From Moraxella caviae (GTDB taxonomy: Bacteria; Pseudomonadota; Gammaproteobacteria; Pseudomonadales; Moraxellaceae), in assembly GCF_002014985.1 (NCBI RefSeq), contig NZ_MUXU01000038.1, positions 1-64,000 on the forward strand: a stretch of DNA of 64,000 bases, read 5' to 3'. The notes under the pieces are model-generated. The model saw only the letters and a list, made by a program, of their open reading frames with translations, was not told where the DNA came from and did not search any database. Positions 34,803 through 43,343 of this stretch are shown in pieces (position 1 is the first letter of the stretch; every line of letters begins with the position of its first letter). The position numbers were made by a program, and so were the translations under genes.

Positions 34803-35282
34803 CTAGTACGCTAAAAATGCAGCGACAATCCACTGTGGCACGCTTACGCCTTTCTCATCAACATCAAACGCCACCACGTCAAATCGGCAATCATACTCAG
34901 CAAATTTGGGCGACTGCTGCAAAAAATGCTCGGCAGCAGCAATGATACGGCGGCGTTTTGTGGGCGTGATGGTCTCAAGACTTGTGGCAAATTGGGCGTG
35001 AGTCATCTGTTTTCTGGCACGCACTTCCACAAAAATCAGCGTGTTTTGCGCTCTGCCACGCACCGTCTGGCTGCTGGTGGCAATGATGTCAATCTCGCCA
35101 ATCTTTTTTGCGTCAATCGCATGGTAATTGCGCGCGATGATGGTCAAGCCCTGCGCTTGCAAAAATTCTACCGCCTGCTGTTCAAAATAATCACCGATGG
35201 CTTTGGTATTTTTGCGCTTGGCAGGTGATGGTTTTGATGGCGGTTTTGGTAGTGGCTTTGGCGATAATGGCAGCGCAGTCAT
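34803..35282 (-). CDS. yraN: YraN / UPF0102 family protein
   Basis: A 159-residue protein of the restriction-endonuclease-like UPF0102 family. After a basic Pro/Lys-rich N-terminus it shows GDYFEQQAVEFLQAQGLTIIARNY, then GEIDIIA and FVEVRAR, the D-ExK-type nuclease core, and YDCRFDVVAFD. Its physiological role is not known. Its ATG overlaps the last base of the RDD gene stop codon, which indicates coupled translation. Confidence 0.9.
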   Translation of the reverse strand: MTALPLSPKPLPKPPSKPSPAKRKNTKAIGDYFEQQAVEFLQAQGLTIIARNYHAIDAKKIGEIDIIATSSQTVRGRAQNTLIFVEVRARKQMTHAQFATSLETITPTKRRRIIAAAEHFLQQSPKFAEYDCRFDVVAFDVDEKGVSVPQWIVAAFLAY

Positions 35283-35764
35283 CAGCGTTCACGCACGACC
35301 ACAGTTTTGGCGATTTTATCGTGCCACGTTTGTTTTTGCTTATCAAACGCCGCCCAAATATAGCCCAAAAACAGCACAAGTCCTGACACGATATAGCCAA
35401 AATAACGCAGCACGGCTTGCTTGAGCGTGGGTAAATTGCCCGTCTTGGCGTCTCGCACTTGCAGCCCAAACAGCATTTTACCGGGCGTGGCAGCAAAGCG
35501 TGTCCAGAAAAACATCACCGCCACAAAAGGCAGCACCACTTGCACCAGCACATCAAATGCGCCCAAAAACACTGATGACTCGCCGTACAAAAACTCATCG
35601 CCATACCACAAATACAGCGCAGGAACGGTGATAAGTGCAATCAAAATCCCATCAATAATCTGCGCAAAAAACCGCGCCCAAAACCCTGCATAAACGTACT
35701 GCACGTCATTATGCGCTGGGTGAGATTGCAAGGGCTGATTTGGCGGCTGGGGTAAATTATTCAT
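35282..35764 (-). CDS. RDD family membrane protein
   Basis: A 160-residue protein with three or four hydrophobic segments. It has the family landmarks GFWARFFAQIIDGILIALI (R...D) and FWTRFAATPGKMLFGLQVRDAKTG, with a cytosolic Lys/Gln-rich end. RDD proteins are thought to affect ion or solute transport but most are uncharacterised. AGGACGTAAC precedes ATG. It is translationally coupled to yraN. Confidence 0.85.
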   Translation of the reverse strand: MNNLPQPPNQPLQSHPAHNDVQYVYAGFWARFFAQIIDGILIALITVPALYLWYGDEFLYGESSVFLGAFDVLVQVVLPFVAVMFFWTRFAATPGKMLFGLQVRDAKTGNLPTLKQAVLRYFGYIVSGLVLFLGYIWAAFDKQKQTWHDKIAKTVVVRER

Positions 35765-36153
35765 GTTACGTCCTGTTTTTAGTTTTTAATTTGATAAAGT
35801 TGGTTTTGGTGAAATTTGGCGTGGGCAAATGGCTCAAGTATGTGCTTAAAGAGTTGTTTCAAAGTCGTCTTAAAAGCTGTTTTTAAAATTAACTTTAAAA
35901 CCGTTTTTTGAAAAACCTTCCCTTAAACTTGCGCTCACATTCACGGCAAATTTCACCGATATACCGCCTAGCATAGCAAAATTTTTCTTATTTCGTCAAT
36001 TTATGGCGTGAATTTTGGGCAGTTTTTAAGATTTTTTCTTAAAAATTGATTAAAATAAGGTTTTGTGATTTGCCAGCAAACCTTGCCAAGTCGCTTCATC
36101 GGCAAATCAGCCAGCGATTTTAACCATCAAACTCAATAAACCAAATCAGGGTT
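35765..36153. other. Divergent intergenic region between the RDD gene and rlmH
   Basis: About 390 AT-rich bases without a credible gene. Near rlmH there is an inverted repeat (36023-36045) and a TAAAAT hexamer (36051-36056) that may be its -10. Confidence 0.5.
36023..36045. repeat. Inverted repeat upstream of rlmH
   Basis: TTTTTAAGA (36023-36031) and TCTTAAAAA (36037-36045) are perfect complements with a five-T spacer, about 110 bases before rlmH. Confidence 0.6.
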
Positions 36154-36636
36154 ATGAAATTAAGAATTTTAAGTGTCGGGCATAAAATGCCTGCGTGGGT
36201 GCAATCAGGCATTGACGATTATCTAAAACGCCTGCAGCCGATGATGTCCACCGAAATCGTGGAAATTGCGCCTGCCAAACGCAGCAAAAACCCATCGCCT
36301 GCCGAAATTGACAAATACAAACACAGCGAAGGCAAGGCGATTCTTGCCGCCAAACAGCCCAAAGAAAAGCTATGGGTGCTGGAAGTAACGGGCAAAATCA
36401 TCAGCACAGAACAGCTTGCCGAACGCCTAGAAAATCTGATGCCAGAAGGCGTGGACATCGCTTTGGTGATTGGTGGTGCTGATGGCGTGTCGTCTGAAGT
36501 GCTGGCGGCGGCAGATTTTAAGTGGTCATTATCTATGCTGACGCTGCCACACCCTTTGGTGCGTGTGGTGCTTGCCGAGCAACTCTACCGCGCCATGAGT
36601 ATTATCAATAATCACCCTTATCATCGTGGTGGCTGA
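36154..36636 (+). CDS. rlmH: 23S rRNA (pseudouridine-1915-N3)-methyltransferase
   Basis: A 160-residue SPOUT methyltransferase that modifies pseudouridine 1915 in helix 69 of 23S rRNA on the complete ribosome. MKLRILSVGHKMPAWVQSGIDDYLKRL, VLEVTGK, DIALVIGGADG and LPHPLVRVVLAEQLYRAMSIINNHPYHR are the family signatures. Length is normal. Its usual partner rsfS is not next to it here. Confidence 0.95.
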   Translation: MKLRILSVGHKMPAWVQSGIDDYLKRLQPMMSTEIVEIAPAKRSKNPSPAEIDKYKHSEGKAILAAKQPKEKLWVLEVTGKIISTEQLAERLENLMPEGVDIALVIGGADGVSSEVLAAADFKWSLSMLTLPHPLVRVVLAEQLYRAMSIINNHPYHRGG

Positions 36637-36735
36637 TTTTTTCTGTTATTTGTGGCTTATTCGTCTTAAAAAATTAGTTTGCCACTCTTAAAAAATCATT
36701 CGTGGTGAACCTATTAAGCCTAACAGTTTTTTCTC

Positions 36736-36776
36736 AAACAAAAAACCGCCAAGCAAAAGTTTGGCGGTCGTTTTTT
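36736..36776. terminator. Bidirectional terminator between rlmH and the MFS gene
   Basis: ACCGCCAA (36745-36752) and TTGGCGGT (36761-36768) form a perfect stem, flanked by A-runs on the left and T-runs on the right, so it can end both converging transcripts. Confidence 0.8.
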
Positions 36777-36802
36777 GGTTCTTGTATTTTAGTAGGAACT
36801 CA

Positions 36803-38032
36803 TCAATCCACGCCAGACAAATCCATTTTCGCATCAAGACGATACACCAACAGCGTGCCAATCGCCACCAGCGTAGATGTAACAATGCCAAGTTTAATCA
36901 CAGGGCTGACATCAAACAAACTGAGCAACACGCCACCAAAAATCCCCACGCTAAATTGCAGCGCACCTTGTAAGGCTGAAGCCATGCCAGCACGCTTTTT
37001 TTGGTGCGCCAAAGCGATGGCGGTGGCGTTTGGCTGCGTAAAACCCAGCCCAGCAATACAACAAAAAATCGCCAAAATCACCGCAGGCATATAGGCTTGC
37101 GCTGAGAAAAACACGCCCAAAAACAGCAAGCACAGCGCCGACACCAGCTGCATAAGCGTGCCAAAACGCAAAAGCTGCACCAAACGAAAACGCTTCGTCA
37201 AAAACTGATTGACCTGCGTCAGCGCAATAAATCCAAAAGCATTCGCCCCAAAAGCGATGGCAAATTGCTGCTCGCTTAGATGATAATGCACCATGAACAG
37301 CTCGCTTGAGATGGATAAATAAATAAAAAACGCCCCTTGTAGCAAACCGCCCGCCACCGCTGGCACGATGAAAGTTTTATCCTTGACAAGGCTGGCGTAG
37401 CCTTTGAACGTTTCGCTGACAGGCTTGGTGTTGCGGTTTTCAGGTGCCAGCGTTTCTTTTAAAAACAGCTTCGTCAAAATCAAATTCAGCGCACCATAAC
37501 CCGCCAAAAACCAAAACAGCGCATGCCAACTTGCCAATTTTAAAATCAGCGCACCCAGCGTTGGCGCAAGAATGGGCGCAACCCCCATCACCAGCACCAT
37601 AAGACTGAACGCACGCGCGCCTTGAATCGGATTCATGGTATCACGAATCGCCGCACGCGTTACCACCGCCGTTACACACGCACCCAGCGCCTGCATGGTA
37701 CGCGCGGCAAACAGCACGATTTCGTTATTCGTCAGCGCACAAATGATGGACGCCACCACAAAGACCGTCATGCCAATGTACATCGGCAACACACGCCCCA
37801 CACGGTCAGAAAACGGGCCGTAAAACAGCTGCCCCACCACCAGCCCAATAAAATAAGCAGGCACCGACATGGCGACATTTGACACAGGCACGCCAAAATC
37901 GTCCGCCATAGACGGCAGCGCAGGCAGATACATATCAATGGCGAGCGGCCCAATGGCGACCATCATACCAAGCATCATCACCCACGCCACAGGAAAAGGC
38001 TTTTGGGCGGCTTCAAGGTTTCTTGTGTTCAT
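36803..38032 (-). CDS. Bcr/CflA-family multidrug efflux MFS transporter
   Basis: A 409-residue, 12-helix major facilitator. GPLAIDMYLPALPSMADDFGV at the N-terminus, GQLFYGPFSDRVGRV (the loop 2-3 motif), ARTMQALGACVTAVVTRAAIRD and ARAFSLMVLVMGVAPILAPTLGALI mark the Bcr/CflA drug:H+ antiporters. Members export bicyclomycin, chloramphenicol, sulphonamides or other compounds; the substrate here is unknown. No clear Shine-Dalgarno precedes the ATG. It stands alone. Confidence 0.9.
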   Translation of the reverse strand: MNTRNLEAAQKPFPVAWVMMLGMMVAIGPLAIDMYLPALPSMADDFGVPVSNVAMSVPAYFIGLVVGQLFYGPFSDRVGRVLPMYIGMTVFVVASIICALTNNEIVLFAARTMQALGACVTAVVTRAAIRDTMNPIQGARAFSLMVLVMGVAPILAPTLGALILKLASWHALFWFLAGYGALNLILTKLFLKETLAPENRNTKPVSETFKGYASLVKDKTFIVPAVAGGLLQGAFFIYLSISSELFMVHYHLSEQQFAIAFGANAFGFIALTQVNQFLTKRFRLVQLLRFGTLMQLVSALCLLFLGVFFSAQAYMPAVILAIFCCIAGLGFTQPNATAIALAHQKKRAGMASALQGALQFSVGIFGGVLLSLFDVSPVIKLGIVTSTLVAIGTLLVYRLDAKMDLSGVD

Positions 38033-38303
38033 GTGAATTGTTTTGTGTTTTTGATTTGAATTTGATGGACATCAAAGCACGGCAAACTTGGCAATTTTAG
38101 CGCAATTTGCCACGCATAAAACGGCTATCATACCACAATACGCCAATAATGTGCGGATTGCGCTTGATGAAATTGGTGTTTGACAGATTTATAAACCAAG
38201 CAAATACGACAAACTCTAACACTTGCATAAAATTTGCGTTTTGCGACACCGACTTTACGCATAAAATGTTTGGCTGTGTTTATGCCAATTCAATGCAAAG
38301 TAC

Positions 38304-38516
38304 TTACTTTAAATCGTCCAATTCAGGGAAAAACGAATAAATTTCTTCTAAAACGCCCATCTGCGTTTCGCCAATGAGCTCACCAATATTGCGCTTGAGC
38401 TTTTCTTGCAACTCTGGCGAGCATGACTGAAAATGCGGCGAGCGCAAAATCATGGTTAAATGTTCTACCGATTTTAAGGCGTGTTGCTGTGTTTCAATGG
38501 CAAATTCTTTGTTCAT
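38304..38516 (-). CDS. Uncharacterised 70-residue acidic protein
   Basis: A small protein not matched to a known family. The sequence MNKEFAIETQQHALKSVEHLTMILRS and QEKLKRNIGELIGETQMGVLEEIYSFFPELDDLK predicts two or three amphipathic helices with no membrane segment or signal peptide. A clear AAGGAAATCGCC ribosome site before the ATG, a separate cistron between two long gaps and a sensible amino acid composition argue that it is real. It is followed on the minus strand by nothing for about 270 bases. It could be a cytoplasmic regulator or binding protein. Confidence 0.65.
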   Translation of the reverse strand: MNKEFAIETQQHALKSVEHLTMILRSPHFQSCSPELQEKLKRNIGELIGETQMGVLEEIYSFFPELDDLK

Positions 38517-38598
38517 GGCGATTTCCTTGTTTTTTAATTATCTTCAAAAATCCTAGGCTGCACTAATTCAAATGGTGGATTTGGATTAAAAACGATAT

Positions 38599-38684
38599 GT
38601 AGGTGGTTGAGTGGAACGAAAACCCAACATGGTTTTAAAATCCGTTCTAAAATGTTGGGTTGTGCTAACGCTAACCCAACTTAC
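38599..38684. repeat. 86-bp nested-palindrome repeat, copy 1
   Basis: A left end GTAGGTGGTTGA (degenerate) and right end AACCCAACTTAC (38673-38684) are near inverted complements. Inside, AACCCAACAT and ATGTTGGGTT form a second inverted pair around a variable loop. A closely related, better preserved element lies at 61489-61575. It has the form of a small non-autonomous mobile repeat (MITE/REP-like). Confidence 0.7.
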
Positions 38685-38728
38685 AACCTTTAAGTTTAGA
38701 AGCAACAACCCAACAAAACCCAATTTAC

Positions 38729-38758
38729 AAAAAAGCCCAACATCTGTCGGGCTTTTTT
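38729..38758 (-). terminator. Intrinsic terminator after mraY
   Basis: AAAAAAGCCC and GGGCTTTTTT form a 10-bp stem around a ten-base loop, directly after the mraY stop; on the minus strand it ends in a T-run. Confidence 0.8.
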
Positions 38759-38760
38759 GA

Positions 38761-39858
38761 TCAGCGCAGTTTTAAGGTCATCAGTCCCAGCACCACCAAA
38801 ATGATACACACGATATAAAAACGTGCCACCACTTTGGTTTCTTTAAGCCCCATTTCTTCAAAATGATGATGCAATGGCGCCATCAGAAAAATGCGTTTTT
38901 TGCGCAGTTTGTACGAGCCGACTTGCAACATCACCGACAACGCTTCCGCCACAAAAATACCGCCCATGATGGCAAAGGCAAGCTCTTGGCGTGTCATCAC
39001 CGCCATCGTACCCAGCATACCACCCAAAGACAGCGCGCCCACATCGCCCATAAACACTTCGGCAGGCGCAGCGTTGTACCACAAAAAGCCCAGTCCAGCA
39101 CCGATGATTGCCGCACACACGATGGTTACTTCGGCATTATAAGCGATGTGCGGAACGTGCATATACGCCGCATAATTCATCGAGCCTGAAATGTACGCAA
39201 ACACGCCAAGCCCTGCCGCCACAAGCACCACCGGCAAAATCACCAAGCCGTCCAAGCCGTCCGTCAAGTTCACCGCATTGGACGAACCTGCCAGCACAAA
39301 ATAAGTCGCAGCGATAAAACCAATGCCCCAAGGAATTGCCGAAAACGGAATCGTCATATCCTTAAACAAAGGAATCAGCATATCTTGCATGGCGATGGCG
39401 GTCGCTGCGTCTTGCTGCATGGCGATGTAATACAAAGAACCACCTGCAAACAGCGAACCGACCGACAGCCAAAAATACTTTTTACGGGCAATCAAGCCTT
39501 GTGGGTTTTTATGCTTGATTTTTAGCCAATCGTCCGCCCAGCCGACCGCCCCAAAAATCACCATCACCACAAGCAAAATCCACACATAAGGGTTGGACAA
39601 ATCCGCCCAAGCCAGCGTAGAAATGCCGATTGCCACCAAAATCAGCACACCGCCCATCGTTGGCGTGCCTTGTTTGGCAAGGTGAGTTTTCGGGCCGTCA
39701 TCACGCACCGCTTGCCCGTATTTGAGCGTGCGCAGATAATTGATGACAGGCTTGCCAGCAAAAATCACAATGAGAAGCGCAGTAATCACCGCCAAAAGCG
39801 CTCGCAAAGTCAGCGATGAAATGGCGATGTCGCTGTGTTGAAATAACCAATAAAGCAT
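38761..39858 (-). CDS. mraY: Phospho-N-acetylmuramoyl-pentapeptide transferase
   Basis: A 365-residue, ten-helix inner-membrane enzyme that moves phospho-MurNAc-pentapeptide onto undecaprenyl phosphate to make lipid I. Signatures are [14 protein letters not shown], the Asp-rich [20 protein letters not shown], and the HHHFE segment [17 protein letters not shown] at 39858 gives the normal N-terminus MLYWLFQ; the frame is open 15 codons upstream. It is the last gene of the division/cell-wall cluster and is followed by a terminator. Confidence 0.96.
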   Translation of the reverse strand: MLYWLFQHSDIAISSLTLRALLAVITALLIVIFAGKPVINYLRTLKYGQAVRDDGPKTHLAKQGTPTMGGVLILVAIGISTLAWADLSNPYVWILLVVMVIFGAVGWADDWLKIKHKNPQGLIARKKYFWLSVGSLFAGGSLYYIAMQQDAATAIAMQDMLIPLFKDMTIPFSAIPWGIGFIAATYFVLAGSSNAVNLTDGLDGLVILPVVLVAAGLGVFAYISGSMNYAAYMHVPHIAYNAEVTIVCAAIIGAGLGFLWYNAAPAEVFMGDVGALSLGGMLGTMAVMTRQELAFAIMGGIFVAEALSVMLQVGSYKLRKKRIFLMAPLHHHFEEMGLKETKVVARFYIVCIILVVLGLMTLKLR

Positions 39859-40075
39859 AATTTGTCCACTTATGGGAGACTGATCTTGCCTGCTGTTTGG
39901 CAAGGTAAATCAATAATTGATAACAAAATCTAAATACAACAATAATAAAACAAAATGGCAAACAAATCAAAGGGCTAAGTCTTAAATGCCAAGTTTTAAA
40001 TACTCAGTTTCAAACCTAAAATTTCAGCTCTTATTTAGCCCTGTTTTGACCTTTATTTGACTTGCAAATTTTCAG

Positions 40076-41551
40076 TTATTTTTGCAAATCAGCAATCAAA
40101 CTTTCCATTTTCATGCCGCGTGAGCCTTTAAATAATACCGTGCTTGCGCCTTGATTTAACAGCTCTTTTAGTGCAGCCAGCAGTGCAGTTTTATCGGCAA
40201 AGTGCGTGGCTTTTGGCTTGGTTTGGCTGTCTGCGGCATTGATGGCGGTGGCGGTGTGCGCCATATGCTCGCCCACCGTCAGCACATAATCCAGCCCAAA
40301 ACCAGCCAGCTTCTCGCCAAGCGTGCGGTGTTCATCATCAGCCGCTGCGCCCAACTCAAAAATATCACCCACCACCAAAATCTTGGTATGCTCAGCCTGC
40401 TCCAGCACGCCTGCCGCTGCCAGCATGGACGTTGGGTTGGCGTTATAAGTGTCGTCAATCAGCAAATGCTCGCCAAACGCCAAGCGTGTCAAGCGACCTT
40501 GTGGCGGCTTGGCGGCCTGCAATCCAGCGGCGATTTGCTCCACAGGCACGCCCAGCGCAATCATCGCCGCCGTTGCCGCCAGCGCATTGGCAATGTTATG
40601 CTCGCCCACAAACGGCAGCGCCACAGGCACGCTGTCAATGTCGTCTACGCTCAAATTCACATTCAGGCTAAATTCGCTGTGCGCAGGCTGCACGTCCACA
40701 TCATCGGCAAACACATCGCCCATCATCAAAACGCTTGTTACGCCTTGCTCGGCAAGCATTGCCACGTCTTCATCGGCAAGCTCGGCTGCCGCAAGCGGTA
40801 CATTTTGCTCGCCAAAGGTGATAAAACGCTCGGTGAACTTGGCAGCTTCTTCTTGCAAAACGCCAAAAAATTCATCACCAAAAGGCAGCACCGCCACGCC
40901 ATCGGCACTAAGCGCGCTGTAAATCTCCGCCTTGGCGCGGGCAATGTTTGCTCGTCCGCCAAATTCGCCCAAATGCGCCGTGCCAATGTTCAGCACGCAC
41001 GCCACGTCAGGACGCACCAAATTGGCAGTATAAGCAATCTCGCCCAGATGATTTGCGCCAAGTTCCATCACGGCAAATTTATGCGCATCCGTCAGCTCAA
41101 GCAGCATCATCGGCACGCCAAGGTCGTTATTCAGATTGCCGCGCGTGATGAGTGTCGGTGCGATTTGACTTAAAATTGCGCCCATCATCTCTTTGGTTGT
41201 AGTCTTGCCAGACGAACCTGTGAGCGCCACCACCGTCAAATCAGGGTGCGCATCACGGCGATATTTGCCCAGTGCGCCCAAGGCAAGTTTGGTATCCGCC
41301 ACAATCAGCTGCGGCAAATCCACCGCCACGGCACGCTCCACAATGATCGCCGCCGCACCGCTTTGTTTGGCGTTTTCCACAAAATCATGCGCATCAAAAT
41401 TATCGCCTTTGATGGCAAGAAAAACGTCGCCTTGCTCAATTTTTCGGGTGTCGGTGGTGATTTTGGTGGTGCTAAGCGTGCTGACGTCGCCTTGCCAAGT
41501 GCCACCTGTGGCGTCTGATAATGCCTTTGCTGTCCAAAGATATGGGGTCAT
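40076..41551 (-). CDS. murF: UDP-MurNAc-tripeptide:D-Ala-D-Ala ligase
   Basis: A 491-residue Mur ligase adding D-Ala-D-Ala to the UDP-MurNAc tripeptide. ALTGSSGKTTTKEM is the P-loop, ITRGNLNNDLGVP and MELGANHLGEI are MurF signatures, and IDDTYNANPTSM and LFKGSRGMKME the C-terminal ones. Between about residues 215 and 285 it carries an extra acidic stretch (LAEQGVTSVLMMGDVFADDVDVQ region), slightly longer than average. It lies 217 bases before mraY and about 184 after murE, so spacing in this cluster is loose. Confidence 0.95.
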   Translation of the reverse strand: MTPYLWTAKALSDATGGTWQGDVSTLSTTKITTDTRKIEQGDVFLAIKGDNFDAHDFVENAKQSGAAAIIVERAVAVDLPQLIVADTKLALGALGKYRRDAHPDLTVVALTGSSGKTTTKEMMGAILSQIAPTLITRGNLNNDLGVPMMLLELTDAHKFAVMELGANHLGEIAYTANLVRPDVACVLNIGTAHLGEFGGRANIARAKAEIYSALSADGVAVLPFGDEFFGVLQEEAAKFTERFITFGEQNVPLAAAELADEDVAMLAEQGVTSVLMMGDVFADDVDVQPAHSEFSLNVNLSVDDIDSVPVALPFVGEHNIANALAATAAMIALGVPVEQIAAGLQAAKPPQGRLTRLAFGEHLLIDDTYNANPTSMLAAAGVLEQAEHTKILVVGDIFELGAAADDEHRTLGEKLAGFGLDYVLTVGEHMAHTATAINAADSQTKPKATHFADKTALLAALKELLNQGASTVLFKGSRGMKMESLIADLQK

Positions 41552-41735
41552 GATGTTCTCTTTTTGTTGATATTTTTATGAGCAGTTTTTGGGCGATTTA
41601 TGATAAAACTTGCTTTGGGCTAAAAGCTGGCTTGAGCTAAATTTGCACAAAACTCAATCCCCTAAGCCAAACTGACTATTGTAATCCGTTTGCCGTCTTT
41701 TGTATGTTGAGCTTTTGTTGCAAATTTAGTACATC

Positions 41736-43283
41736 TTACGCCTTTTTTGCCACTGCCAGCACATCGCCAAGCACCGCCACGTCATCAAAATCATGGCGCA
41801 CGCCTTTGATTTCTTGGTAAGTTTCATGCCCCTTGCCTGCAATCACCACGATGTCGTCTTTGCCTGCCATGCGCACCGCTTCGGCGATGGCGGTTTTACG
41901 GTCAGGCTCAATGCTGATGCGATAATGATCTTCGCACGTCAAGCCTTGCTGCATATCGCTTAAAATGGCGGCTGGCTCTTCAGAACGTGGATTATCCGCC
42001 GTCAAAATCACATGGTCGGCATGGTCAAGACCCGCTCTGGTCATGATTGGGCGTTTGGTTTTGTCTCTGTCGCCGCCACAGCCAAAGACAGCAATCAGCT
42101 TGCCCGTACAATGTCTTTGTAAACTTGTCAGCACTTGCTCCAGCGCATCTGGCGTGTGCGCATAATCCACCAAAAATAAGCCTTCGCTAGACGGCACACG
42201 CTGCATACGCCCACGCGCGCCTTGTAATTGCGCCACCAAATCTGGCAATTCGCTCGCTTTTTGTGGATACAGCACCAAAAATGCCGCCACCGCCGCCAAA
42301 AGATTATCCACATTAAACAGCCCCAAAAGCGGACTGCCAAGCGTCATCGCCCCAAAAGGCGTATCCAGCGCAATCTGTACACCATCAAGGCTTGGCGTGA
42401 TGGCGGTGGCGTGATATTCTGCTGGCTTTTGCTGGCTGTAATGCACAATCTTATAATCACTTGGCAAAGCGTCATTGGTGAGTAGCGGATATTTGGCGTC
42501 CGCATTCAGCACGCCATGCGCAAGTGTTGGGAAATATGCCTTGTCAAACAGGCGCGCCTTCGCCAAGCGGTAATCGTCCATATCAGCATGATAATCCAAA
42601 TGATCGTGCGATAAATTGGTATAAATCGCCACTTCCACAGGCACGCCCTGCAAGCGGTCTTGGTGCAAGCCGTGCGAGCTGGCTTCTAGCGCCACAAGCT
42701 CCACACCTTCGCACGCCATGCGGTGCAAAAATTCATGCACCATCAGCACATCGCCTGTGGTGTTTGCCGATTGCTCAAGCGCGCCCAGCTTGCCATTACC
42801 AGCCGTACCCATGATTGCCGCAGACACGCCAGAGCGCTCGGCAAGCTGCGCCACCAGCTGACTGACGGTGGTCTTGCCGTTCGTGCCTGTTACCGCCACC
42901 ACTTTTGGCAAAGGCGCTGGTTTGACAAGCTGCAACTGCGCAGCAATCAAACTGCCCAGAACCTTACGAATCTGCGGGTGCGACACCACAGGAATAGCCA
43001 CGTCCAGCTCATCAGCTGGCACGTCCGTGATAATAAAAGCCGCCTTATCGTTCACCGATTTGGCAAAGTTTTGCGCACGCGCAATCGCCGCATTTTCATC
43101 GCCGCTCACGCTTTTTAGCAGCACAAAGCCATCTTCTGCGCCAATCTTACGGCTGTCTAAGCAAAACTTGCCAAATTCACACGCCAAAATGGGCGCAAAA
43201 ACCGCCTGCCAATCCGCCAACTGCGTTTGGCAAACGCCAGATAAATTCGCTTTGGCAAGCACATCGGCAAATACGACTTTCAT
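41736..43283 (-). CDS. murE: UDP-MurNAc-L-Ala-D-Glu:meso-diaminopimelate ligase
   Basis: A 515-residue Mur ligase. VTGTNGKTTVSQLVAQL is the P-loop, and MEASSHGLHQ-like VALEASSHGLHQDRL follows. The DNPRSEEP motif marks the enzyme as specific for meso-diaminopimelate rather than lysine. It adds the third residue of the stem peptide in the cytoplasm. It follows ftsI by 60 bases. Confidence 0.96.
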   Translation of the reverse strand: MKVVFADVLAKANLSGVCQTQLADWQAVFAPILACEFGKFCLDSRKIGAEDGFVLLKSVSGDENAAIARAQNFAKSVNDKAAFIITDVPADELDVAIPVVSHPQIRKVLGSLIAAQLQLVKPAPLPKVVAVTGTNGKTTVSQLVAQLAERSGVSAAIMGTAGNGKLGALEQSANTTGDVLMVHEFLHRMACEGVELVALEASSHGLHQDRLQGVPVEVAIYTNLSHDHLDYHADMDDYRLAKARLFDKAYFPTLAHGVLNADAKYPLLTNDALPSDYKIVHYSQQKPAEYHATAITPSLDGVQIALDTPFGAMTLGSPLLGLFNVDNLLAAVAAFLVLYPQKASELPDLVAQLQGARGRMQRVPSSEGLFLVDYAHTPDALEQVLTSLQRHCTGKLIAVFGCGGDRDKTKRPIMTRAGLDHADHVILTADNPRSEEPAAILSDMQQGLTCEDHYRISIEPDRKTAIAEAVRMAGKDDIVVIAGKGHETYQEIKGVRHDFDDVAVLGDVLAVAKKA

Positions 43284-43343
43284 AGTTTTTTCCTGTTACT
43301 GTTTTTCTATTAACTTTACAGCTTTGGTGTTGTTGATTTGGCG

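Noticed and set aside
38107..38340. 77-codon plus-strand frame near the 70-residue protein gene
   Set aside because: It overlaps the better supported minus-strand gene and has no Shine-Dalgarno sequence or protein-like features.
40202..41173. 323-codon plus-strand frame opposite murF
   Set aside because: It is antisense to a well supported gene and is rich in Arg, His, Gln and Cys as expected for a shadow frame; no start signals or homology cues.
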